Assembly: GCA_942491555.1 (NCBI GenBank)
Contig: CALOBN010000004.1
Span: 62,001-126,000 of the forward strand
From: Marinihelvus sp942491555
GTDB lineage: Bacteria > Pseudomonadota > Gammaproteobacteria > Xanthomonadales > SZUA-36
DNA: 64,000 nucleotides
Direction: 5' to 3'
Both the position numbers and the translations under genes were made by a program. The notes beneath the pieces were generated by a model. The model was not told where the DNA came from. It did no database searches and saw only the letters and a program-made list of their open reading frames with translations. Each line of letters starts with the position of its first letter. The stretch's first letter is position 1. Positions 41,100-48,994 of the stretch are shown here, piece by piece.

Positions 41100-42602
41100 A
41101 TGAACACGATCCACCAACCCATTCAAGCCAAACGGCTTATGAGCATCGTTTTGGTCGCCGCCCTGTGCAGTGCGACTCCGGGTTTCGCGCAACAAGCCGC
41201 ATCACAAGCTGACCGCGTTCACGAGGCTGAAGCGATTGCAGCAAAGCGTGCAGAGGCGACAGTGCGCGCGGCCGAGAGCCGGAAAGCGGCACAAGAAGCC
41301 AACGTGAGGCGCTCGCAGCGGTTTGCAGAGTCCCTGATGGCCGCGGAGACAGAACAGCGCGCCGCCCTCGAGGCCGTTGAAGCCGCGCGGGCTGAGCTTT
41401 TGCGCCAGGCCGAAATGGCGCAGGAGCGCTCGCAACGGGCCAGTGAGGAACAACGTGATAGAGCCGAAGAACAACGCATTGAGGCGCTGGAGTTGCGCGA
41501 GATACAGCGGGAGCTGGAGCGTGCGCATGCGAATCTTCGTCGTGCCTCCCAGGAGGTTGCCCACGTACATCGGGATTTATATCGTGTCGATCATGTCCTG
41601 GCGCCCATGGTGCGGAGCGGCGGAAACCAGGCCTTCATTGGCGTGGTACTCGGAGAAAACACACCGCGGGGCGTACGTATCGTTGCGGTTTCTCCAGGCG
41701 GACCGGCGGAGCGCGCGGGAATGAAACCGGGAGACCTGATTGTCAGCCTGATGGGTGAACCACTGAGCGAAGGTGGCATGGATGCCCGTAATGTCTTAAC
41801 CGAAGCCATGAGTGCCATCGAACCTGGCGATGAACTGATTATTGGCTATGAACGTGACGACGCATTGGTCGAGAAAACCCTGACCGCTGAAGAGCGCACA
41901 CCCTTCAGCTGGCAAACAGTGACGCGACTGGCATCCCCGCCACTACCGCCAGCCGCCCCGGGCGCGCCGCAAGCACCGCCAAAGCCCACGGTGTCCGTTC
42001 AGACCATTGATGGTCCGACCATTCGGGTGACCGAGTTGACGCGTGACCTGAGCAGGTTGCGAGAGGAGCTGGGTGATCAGGGGCTGTTTATTGAGGATAT
42101 TCAATCAGAAGTTATTGAAGATTTTGAATCAGAGGACGGCATACGTACGATTATTCATAGTCGTTCCTCCGGCTCAGACCCACTGTCCGAGCCTGGTCTT
42201 GCGGCCGTGGCAGCAACGGGCATCTGGTTTGGCGTGCCTCTGACCCGTGGTCTCAAACTAACGGAGCTCGACGCGGAACTCGGCGCCTACTTCGATGTGA
42301 ACGAAGGGGTGCTGGTCGTGTCAGCCACACCGGATAATGAACTCCTGCTGCGGTCCGGTGACGTTATTCTGAGCATTGCCGGGCGCGACGTTCAGCGCCC
42401 CGGTGATGTGATGCGTGCACTACGGACAGTGAATGCGGGCGACATGATCACCCTGCACATCAAGCGCCAGGGTGAAGAGCAGACCTTTGACCTGGAGATA
42501 CCCCAGAACAGCATCAGTTTGCACTTCAGCGATGAGTTGCATGAAAACCAGGTCGATACCTTGGATTTCCAGATCGACGTTCCGCGGGTTGACGATCACT
42601 AG
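41100..42602 (+). CDS. Exported coiled-coil protein with two PDZ domains
   Basis: 500 residues from ATG 41100, which has AGGAG 9 bases upstream; the ATG at 41079 overlapping the previous stop (TGATG) is an alternative. Signal peptide around RLMSIVLVAALCSATPGFAQQ, then about 125 residues of Ala/Glu/Arg-rich coiled coil. PDZ 1 is at about 178-255 (FIGVVLGENTPRGVRIVAVSPGGPAERAGMKPGDLIVSLMGEPL), a Pro-rich linker follows, and PDZ 2 at about 385-470 (VLVVSATPDNELLLRSGDVILSIAGRDVQRPGDVMRAL). No protease Ser/His triad or HExxH is visible, so it is likely a sensor or scaffold. Likely partner of the sigma/anti-sigma pair. Confidence 0.85.
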   Translation: MNTIHQPIQAKRLMSIVLVAALCSATPGFAQQAASQADRVHEAEAIAAKRAEATVRAAESRKAAQEANVRRSQRFAESLMAAETEQRAALEAVEAARAELLRQAEMAQERSQRASEEQRDRAEEQRIEALELREIQRELERAHANLRRASQEVAHVHRDLYRVDHVLAPMVRSGGNQAFIGVVLGENTPRGVRIVAVSPGGPAERAGMKPGDLIVSLMGEPLSEGGMDARNVLTEAMSAIEPGDELIIGYERDDALVEKTLTAEERTPFSWQTVTRLASPPLPPAAPGAPQAPPKPTVSVQTIDGPTIRVTELTRDLSRLREELGDQGLFIEDIQSEVIEDFESEDGIRTIIHSRSSGSDPLSEPGLAAVAATGIWFGVPLTRGLKLTELDAELGAYFDVNEGVLVVSATPDNELLLRSGDVILSIAGRDVQRPGDVMRALRTVNAGDMITLHIKRQGEEQTFDLEIPQNSISLHFSDELHENQVDTLDFQIDVPRVDDH

Positions 42603-42720
42603 CCCTGTTCATTAGCTGAGGCGATCCCGGCCCGCCGGGACTCCTGGACCCTTGCCAGCTTGTCCACAGGGGCCTGTGACCGGATAATAGGCCACCGCAT
42701 CCGCACTGCCTGGTTTTACC

Positions 42721-44076
42721 ATGAATGATCTCCGGAAATCTTCCGACCGCCCCCGCCAGGTCGGCTTCGTCAGTCTCGGCTGCCCCAAGGCCCTGGTCGA
42801 CTCAGAGCGGATCATCACGCAGCTCAGGTCAGACGGCTATGAGCTGTCCAACAGCTATGAGGCGGCGGACATCGTGGTGGTCAATACCTGTGGCTTTATC
42901 GACAGCGCCCGGGCGGAATCCCTCGAAGCCATTGGTGAGGCCCTGGAAAGCAACGGCAAAGTTATTGTGACCGGTTGCCTGGGGGCGCAGGAAGGCGATA
43001 TCCGGGACATTCATCCGAAGGTTCTGTCAGTCACCGGACCGCAGCAATATGAGCAGGTGGTCAGCGCCGTTCATGAGCACGCGCCCATGTCGCGGCGGCA
43101 TGACCCGTTCCTGGACCTGATTCCGGACACCGGCATCAAGCTGACACCCCGGCATTACGCCTATTTGAAAATATCCGAAGGCTGCAACCACAAGTGCAGC
43201 TTTTGCATCATCCCGTCCATGCGCGGCAAGCTGGTCAGCCGTCCCGCCGGCGAAGTACTGGCCGAGGCCGAGCGTCTTGTGGACAGTGGCACCAAAGAAT
43301 TGCTCGTGATCAGCCAGGACACCTCGGCCTATGGCTCGGACATCCGTTACCGCACTGATTTCTGGGGCGGCCGGCCGGTCAAATCGCGCATGACAGAACT
43401 GTGCGCGGCACTCGGCTCTCTGGGCGCCTGGGTGCGTCTGCACTATGTCTATCCCTACCCCCACGTGGACGAGGTCGTCCCGCTCATGGCGGACGGCCTG
43501 GTTCTGCCCTACCTGGACATGCCCCTGCAGCACGGCAGCCCGCGCATTCTCAAACTGATGCGCCGACCTGCCGCTGCGGAAAAGGCCCTGGATCGCATCC
43601 GTCGCTGGCGGGAGACCTGTCCTGATATCACCCTGCGCAGTACCTTTATCGTGGGATTTCCGGGCGAAACCGACGCAGACTTTGCCGAGCTGATGGACTT
43701 CATTGACGAGGCCCGCCTGGACCGCGTTGGTTGCTTCAAGTACTCGCCGGTAACTGGCGCCAGTGCCAACGCACTGGATGGCGCCGTTCCCGACAGCGTC
43801 AAGGAAGAGCGCGAGGCGGTCTTCATGGCCCGCTCAGCGCAAATCAGCAAGGAGCGGCTCGCAGCGAAGGTCGGCACCGTCCAGGAAGTGCTTATTGACG
43901 AGGTCGGTGAACTGGGCATGATCGGGCGCAGCCACGCGGACGCCCCCGAAATTGACGGCAAGGTCTATGTCAACGGTGCAGACCATGCCAACCCCGGGGA
44001 TATCCTGCGCGTGGAAATCACCGGGTCAGATGCCTATGACCTGGTCGGCGAAGCGCTGCCCGATACTTACGACTAA
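42721..44076 (+). CDS. rimO: Ribosomal protein S12 methylthiotransferase RimO
   Basis: 451 residues. UPF0004 domain with three Cys for one Fe-S cluster (SLGCPKALVDSERI, VVNTCGFIDSARAE, VTGCLGAQEG), radical SAM core with CNHKCSFCIIPSMRGK, and a C-terminal TRAM domain (VQEVLIDEVGELGMIGRSHADAPEIDG). SLGCPKALVDSE separates RimO from MiaB. It adds a methylthio group to the conserved Asp of S12. rsmC follows after 5 bases, so the two are cotranscribed. Confidence 0.97.
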   Translation: MNDLRKSSDRPRQVGFVSLGCPKALVDSERIITQLRSDGYELSNSYEAADIVVVNTCGFIDSARAESLEAIGEALESNGKVIVTGCLGAQEGDIRDIHPKVLSVTGPQQYEQVVSAVHEHAPMSRRHDPFLDLIPDTGIKLTPRHYAYLKISEGCNHKCSFCIIPSMRGKLVSRPAGEVLAEAERLVDSGTKELLVISQDTSAYGSDIRYRTDFWGGRPVKSRMTELCAALGSLGAWVRLHYVYPYPHVDEVVPLMADGLVLPYLDMPLQHGSPRILKLMRRPAAAEKALDRIRRWRETCPDITLRSTFIVGFPGETDADFAELMDFIDEARLDRVGCFKYSPVTGASANALDGAVPDSVKEEREAVFMARSAQISKERLAAKVGTVQEVLIDEVGELGMIGRSHADAPEIDGKVYVNGADHANPGDILRVEITGSDAYDLVGEALPDTYD

Positions 44077-44081
44077 GCGGC

Positions 44082-45110
44082 TTGACGCCACTGGGCCAAA
44101 TTTTTCTGCGCCACCGTGAGCAATTGCTCGCGGACGGGCCTGCCCTCTGGTTCAACCCCCCGGGCGATCTGGCCTGGCGGGAATTTCCCGCGCCGCATGG
44201 CTGCGAGTGGCAGACGCAGGACGAAATGGCCCGCCGGACCCTGGCCGGTAGTGGTCTGGATATTCGCCTGACCCCTGTCCCGCTCTCTGATCAAAAATTT
44301 AACTCCATCGTCCTGTCATTACCCCGCGAGAAAGCACGGCTGCGTCTGTTGGCCGATGCCCTGTCTGATTGTCTTGCGCCTGATGGTGTGCTGTACCTGG
44401 CCGGAGAGCTGCGGGCCGGTGGCCGGAGTGCTCCAGCGCAGTTAACTGATCGCTTCGAATCCATTCAAAAAATTGACAGTGCCCGGCATTGTGTTCTTTA
44501 TGCCGTCCGAAAACCCAGGACATCGGCTGGCTTCCACCTGTCTAACCACTTGCAAACCTGGACACTCCCTTGTGCCGGGACCGATCCGTTGATAATGCAT
44601 AGCTATCCAGGGGTGTTCGCGGACGGCAATCTGGATCCGGGCACGGCGTTATTGCTGGAAAAACTGGATACGATCATCACCACTGCGGGCGGAAGCGCGC
44701 TTGATCTCGGTTGTGGTGCAGGTGTTATCGGTGCCAGCATCCTGCGACGATTTCCACAGTGGTCCATGGACATGGCCGACAGCGATGCCCTGGCCTTAAG
44801 CGCCTCGCGGGCCACCCTGGAGAGCAATCAGCTGGATGCCAGGGTGTTTGCCAGTGACGGTCTGAACAGCGTCAACAACCGCTACGACCTGGTCATCAGT
44901 AATCCACCTTTTCATGCGGGACATCGGGAAAGACACGATCTTGGCGCCGGCGTTTTTGATGGTGTCGGGAACTTTCTCGCGCCACGCGGTCAATTGGTGT
45001 TGGTGGCTAACCGGCATCTGCCCTGGCGACGCTGGATGGATGAAACCTTTGGCGGCCACACCCTTTTGGAAGCGAACAATCGTTACCATGTTCTGAGTTC
45101 GCTCCAGTAG
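44082..45110 (+). CDS. rsmC: 16S rRNA guanine-N2 methyltransferase RsmC
   Basis: 342 residues from a TTG at 44082, five bases after rimO. Duplicated Rossmann architecture: a degenerate N-terminal half with FNSIVLSLPREKARLRLLA and a functional C-terminal half with LDLGCGAGVIGASILRRFP, FASDGLNSVNNRYDLVISNPPFHAGH (catalytic NPPF) and LVANRHLPW. This layout and the NPPFHAG box are those of RsmC, which methylates G1207 in 16S rRNA. The start codon choice rests on the spacing from rimO and the lack of a later ATG before conserved sequence. Confidence 0.93.
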   Translation: MTPLGQIFLRHREQLLADGPALWFNPPGDLAWREFPAPHGCEWQTQDEMARRTLAGSGLDIRLTPVPLSDQKFNSIVLSLPREKARLRLLADALSDCLAPDGVLYLAGELRAGGRSAPAQLTDRFESIQKIDSARHCVLYAVRKPRTSAGFHLSNHLQTWTLPCAGTDPLIMHSYPGVFADGNLDPGTALLLEKLDTIITTAGGSALDLGCGAGVIGASILRRFPQWSMDMADSDALALSASRATLESNQLDARVFASDGLNSVNNRYDLVISNPPFHAGHRERHDLGAGVFDGVGNFLAPRGQLVLVANRHLPWRRWMDETFGGHTLLEANNRYHVLSSLQ

Positions 45111-45196
45111 TTCACATGATGAGTTAACCCGATCTCTATCGGATATTCGCAAAACGCAGTATTGAACACTTTCTGAACAATAAAAGGACGCCCGCA

Positions 45197-45565
45197 ATGA
45201 AAAAATCGCTTCACCGCTTGACCTATATCGCTTTTCTGAGCCTTGCTCTTGTCAGCCCGAACCTGTTCGCCGATGAGACAGCCGCTGCAGATACCGCAAC
45301 AGATACAGAGATGGACACAGCAGCTGATGCCTCGGCTGTCATGTCACAGCCAATCAATGCCGGCAGCCGCGACGAACTCAAGGCAAGCATCGCCAAGGTT
45401 AAAGCTGAAGCGACACCTGAGGAATGGCGCCAATTCAATAATGCATACGGAAAAATCTACAGCTACGACCTTGCTGCCCGTAATAATCCCGCGGTGGTGT
45501 TGGAACGCCTCAATGGCCAGACCCCTCTGCAAGTTATCGATTATGCCAACGAGCGCTGGAAATAA
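45197..45565 (+). CDS. Small exported protein, unknown function
   Basis: 122 residues. Signal peptide MKKSLHRLTYIAFLSLALVSPNLFA, then an Ala/Asp/Thr-rich acidic spacer (about 25-48) and a small helical domain (INAGSRDELKASIAKVKAEATPEEWRQFNNAYGKIYSYDL, VLERLNGQTPLQVIDYANER). It resembles small periplasmic proteins in which NGKTAKEII-type sequences end the domain, but I cannot name the family. A good AAAAGGACG ribosome binding site precedes the ATG. Monocistronic, converges on the AddA-like gene. Confidence 0.75.
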   Translation: MKKSLHRLTYIAFLSLALVSPNLFADETAAADTATDTEMDTAADASAVMSQPINAGSRDELKASIAKVKAEATPEEWRQFNNAYGKIYSYDLAARNNPAVVLERLNGQTPLQVIDYANERWK

Positions 45566-45599
45566 ATAACTGGAGCAGCTTCAGGATGTTTTTGATAGC

Positions 45600-45615
45600 G
45601 GGGGCATTTGCCCCC
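45600..45615. terminator. GC hairpin between convergent genes
   Basis: GGGGGC and GCCCCC with a 4-base loop, about 35 bases after the small exported protein's stop and about 20 bases beyond the AddA-like stop. Weak T content on both sides. Likely shared transcription end. Confidence 0.45.
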
Positions 45616-45637
45616 GGAACCCGGCCTGGCAAACCCG

Positions 45638-48600
45638 TTAAGCGGCCGGATCGATCAAGCTGCCCGACGACGCCTGCAGAATAACCGCCCGGGCAATTTC
45701 GCCGTCTTCCGCTTCGCGCACCGCTCCGGCGTAACGCGCCAGTTGAGCGGCCCATTTCTCCCGCGTCAGGGACTGGTCGAGACCGGTCTTGTAATCAATC
45801 ACGTGCCATTGCCCCGCCTCATCCTGGTAGAGGCGGTCAATGATCAGCTGACGCAAGCGTCCGCGGTCGGGAATCAGGTACTGTGCCTCGGCATGGGAGC
45901 GTTGCTTACCCTCGGGGCTCAGCTGCTCGACCATCTCCGGAGCTGCGAGCAAACGCGCGAGCAAGGTCACCAGTTCATGTTGGAGTTCAGGAACCTGTCT
46001 ACGGGGCGCACCGGCGAGCAGCAGACTTGACTGGAGTGCTTCACGGTAGTCTTCGAACCAGTCACCAAGCCACCGCGCACTCCAGTGATCGTGAATCAAC
46101 TCCAGCCAGTAATGGAGCGCCTCGCCCAGTGCCAGCCGGCCCCGGTCCGGCGCCGGCTCACCCAGAGACACAAGATCCAGCGGGGCCGGCCCGGCATGCA
46201 GGACCGGCGAGGCACCCACCAGACGTGAAATCGGTACTGGAACGTGCGGTACTTCTGATGCCTTATCCGCATCCCTGTCTTTGAGTTCGTCAAGCGCAGG
46301 GGCAAAGCGCTCCTCAAGCATGCCAAGGAAGCTACCGCCCGCCCGGGCGACGTCTCCGTCCTTCTTGAACTCAACCACGGCCGACAGCGCAAGGTAACGG
46401 CGTGCCCGGGTCATGGCCACATACAGCAGGCGCTGCGCCTCGCAGGCATCAGCTTCCCGGTCCAGAAGGCCCAGATAGTCAAACAGTGAGGGCAAACGAT
46501 TGCCCGAGGGTTTCGTTGGCGCCAGCAGGCTGCCGCCGGGCCCGTCACCCGGTGGAATCTCCCGGTAACGGAACAGGCTGCTATGTTCTCCGCCCGGCCC
46601 GGTCTGCAAACCAGGCAAAAATACGGCGTCAAATTCCAGACCCTTGGCCTTGTGAATAGTCATCAGCTGAATTGACGCCGTACGCGACCCGGCATAAAGC
46701 CGTTCCAGGCGGTCATTCAGGACCTGGATCAGGTCATCCGGCTCGTCGGCGCTCACCTTGGCGAGCAATCGCAGAAAGACATCTGCATCGTCCAGGTCCT
46801 CGCTGCGTCGTGCGATGCGCGGCCCACCCAGCCGCACCCAGCAGGCCTCGACCCGCTCAGCAAGGGGGGCATTCATTGCGGCGGCCTGCCCGGCGGCCAG
46901 CACCTCGCCAACATGCCGCACACGCTGCGCCGTCTCTTCATCCAGGGCCGCCAGCACCTCACTGTCCTGACAACGCACCGCCAGATCCGCCGAATTGTGC
47001 GAGCCCGCCACCTGCAACAAACCGGCGGGCTGCAGCCCACACCAGGGCGCCAGCAACAGCCCGATCCAGGCAATACGGTCGCCGGGATGAACCAGTGCCC
47101 GTGTAAGGGTCAGCATGTCGGTGATCACCGGCCGGGATTTAAGCGACTCAACTTCAACCGCCTCAAAATTCAGCGATTGTGCCTGCAGGGCTCTCGCAAT
47201 GGGTTCCAGCTGCTTACGCTTTCGCGCCAGGATTCCGATGGAAAACGTCCCGCCCGCGGCATTTGCCTCGTGCTGCGCCATCAGCGCGCTGATCCGGCGG
47301 GCGATTTGGGCGGCCTCTTCCCGCTCACCGGAACCGTCTGCGGACTTGAGCGTTGCATGCACCGCGACCTCGCCACCCTCACCGTTGAATGGCGCCACCG
47401 GCGTATAGGCAACAAACCCGGGACTGGCCGGCGAAGGCGGTTCGAACAGTTGTGCACAACTGTGATTAATCGTGTCGATTACTTCCTTGCGCGAACGGAA
47501 ATTAACCTGCAACTGTCGATGCTCAAGAACGACGTTACCCAGACATCCCTGTTCAACGACGCGGTCAAATAGCGTTACATCAGCTTTTCGAAAGGCATAG
47601 ATTGACTGCATGGGGTCGCCCACCAGGAACAGGCTGCGTCCATCACCGTACTCCCAGCCTGCAATCAGGCGCTCGACCAGTGCGTATTGCAGCGCCGAGG
47701 TATCCTGAAACTCATCTATAAGAATATGCTCCAGACGGCCGTCCTCAATCAGCAAAGCCTCGCCCGGCGCCAGGTCATCGCCCAGCGCATCCAGGGCCTG
47801 TTGCGCAACATGCTGGAAATCGCACACTCCGTAACTGGCAAACCGCACATTGAGGTTTGCACAGGCTGTTATGAGCAGGCTGCGCAGTGCCTGAACGAAC
47901 TGCTCATTGTCGGCACCCATATCCAATGGCGGATACTGGGAGAATCGTTTAAAAGCGAGCAAGGCATCCGCAGAACTCCTCCAGGCCTCAACAACATCTT
48001 TTAATTCCGCTATCGGCGAGTCGCGTTGCGGGGAACTGCCGGGCAGCACATAACGTTTGATAGAGCCGGGTGCATAGGGCTCATGCTTGCCGGATGCCAG
48101 GCAGCCAAGCACCCGCCAGGTGAACTCGATCCTGGCGTTGATTCCCGCCAATAAGCCGGTGCCAGAATCTTCGCTCGTCTCAAGACGATCATGGGCAGCC
48201 TGTAAATCCCGGGCTTTGGCCGGATCATCTGCCAGGCCTGCCAACTGCATAACGGCGTAACACGCATCCTGAAGTTGCTGTGTACCAAGCGCTGCTTCAA
48301 GAACCTGTAACTCCTGACGCTGACGCAACGCCAGCAACATGGGCTGGGACTGTCCACCGCCCACGATCTCTTCGAGCCACTGGTCGCGACGGGGCAGTTC
48401 ACGGGCCAGCAGTTCCTGTACCCGGTTGGCGTTGCCGCGCTCACGGAACAACAATTCCTCCAACGCCACGCGGGCAAGACTGCCCGGTGGATCATTAGCT
48501 GCTTCTTCAATAGTCAGGCGGGCGGCTTCGGCGTAATGCGGTCCGGGATGATCCACCACGGTTAGACCGCCCAGGGCCAGCGGCATGCCATTGCCCCGGG

Positions 48601-48994
48601 CTGCAAGCCGCGCACACAGACCGTCGATAGTATGAATCTGCAGTTGCCCCGGATTCTTTAAAAGCTGCCAGCCCAGTTTCTGATCCTGCTCAAGTACCGC
48701 CAGCGCCAACTGATGTGCCTGCTGCTTGTGTGGTTCGTCGGGCATGTTGCCCGTAGCTGCATCACGTAAACGCTCCAGAATGCGTTCCAGCATCTCGTGC
48801 GTGGCTTTGCGGGTAAACGTAATCGCCAGAACCTTCTGCGGTCGCTCCACCAGCGCAAGCAACCGCAAAAAACGCTGCGTCAATAACTCCGTCTTTCCCG
48901 AACCCGCCGGTGCCTGGACGATGTAGGAGTGGCCCGGCTCGATTACCTCGGCCCTGATGTCGGCATCGACAGGTCCGGCTTGATCAGGCTTCAT
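45638..48994 (-). CDS. AddA-like UvrD-family helicase with C-terminal nuclease
   Basis: 1118 residues. SF1A helicase motifs: Walker A YIVQAPAGSGKTELLTQRFL, motif Ia AITFTRKATHEMLERI, motif II region HILIDEFQDTSALQ with VGDPMQSIYAFRKADV, motif V/VI IMTIHKAKGLEFDAVFLPGL and LLYVAMTRARRYLAL. The C-terminal part has a PD-(D/E)xK nuclease (LIIDRLYQD..WHVIDYKTGLD). This is the AddA/RecB form of end-resecting helicase-nuclease for double-strand break repair. Its start lies inside the last codons of the partner gene (11-base overlap), so the two are coupled. Confidence 0.92.
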   Translation of the reverse strand: MKPDQAGPVDADIRAEVIEPGHSYIVQAPAGSGKTELLTQRFLRLLALVERPQKVLAITFTRKATHEMLERILERLRDAATGNMPDEPHKQQAHQLALAVLEQDQKLGWQLLKNPGQLQIHTIDGLCARLAARGNGMPLALGGLTVVDHPGPHYAEAARLTIEEAANDPPGSLARVALEELLFRERGNANRVQELLARELPRRDQWLEEIVGGGQSQPMLLALRQRQELQVLEAALGTQQLQDACYAVMQLAGLADDPAKARDLQAAHDRLETSEDSGTGLLAGINARIEFTWRVLGCLASGKHEPYAPGSIKRYVLPGSSPQRDSPIAELKDVVEAWRSSADALLAFKRFSQYPPLDMGADNEQFVQALRSLLITACANLNVRFASYGVCDFQHVAQQALDALGDDLAPGEALLIEDGRLEHILIDEFQDTSALQYALVERLIAGWEYGDGRSLFLVGDPMQSIYAFRKADVTLFDRVVEQGCLGNVVLEHRQLQVNFRSRKEVIDTINHSCAQLFEPPSPASPGFVAYTPVAPFNGEGGEVAVHATLKSADGSGEREEAAQIARRISALMAQHEANAAGGTFSIGILARKRKQLEPIARALQAQSLNFEAVEVESLKSRPVITDMLTLTRALVHPGDRIAWIGLLLAPWCGLQPAGLLQVAGSHNSADLAVRCQDSEVLAALDEETAQRVRHVGEVLAAGQAAAMNAPLAERVEACWVRLGGPRIARRSEDLDDADVFLRLLAKVSADEPDDLIQVLNDRLERLYAGSRTASIQLMTIHKAKGLEFDAVFLPGLQTGPGGEHSSLFRYREIPPGDGPGGSLLAPTKPSGNRLPSLFDYLGLLDREADACEAQRLLYVAMTRARRYLALSAVVEFKKDGDVARAGGSFLGMLEERFAPALDELKDRDADKASEVPHVPVPISRLVGASPVLHAGPAPLDLVSLGEPAPDRGRLALGEALHYWLELIHDHWSARWLGDWFEDYREALQSSLLLAGAPRRQVPELQHELVTLLARLLAAPEMVEQLSPEGKQRSHAEAQYLIPDRGRLRQLIIDRLYQDEAGQWHVIDYKTGLDQSLTREKWAAQLARYAGAVREAEDGEIARAVILQASSGSLIDPAA

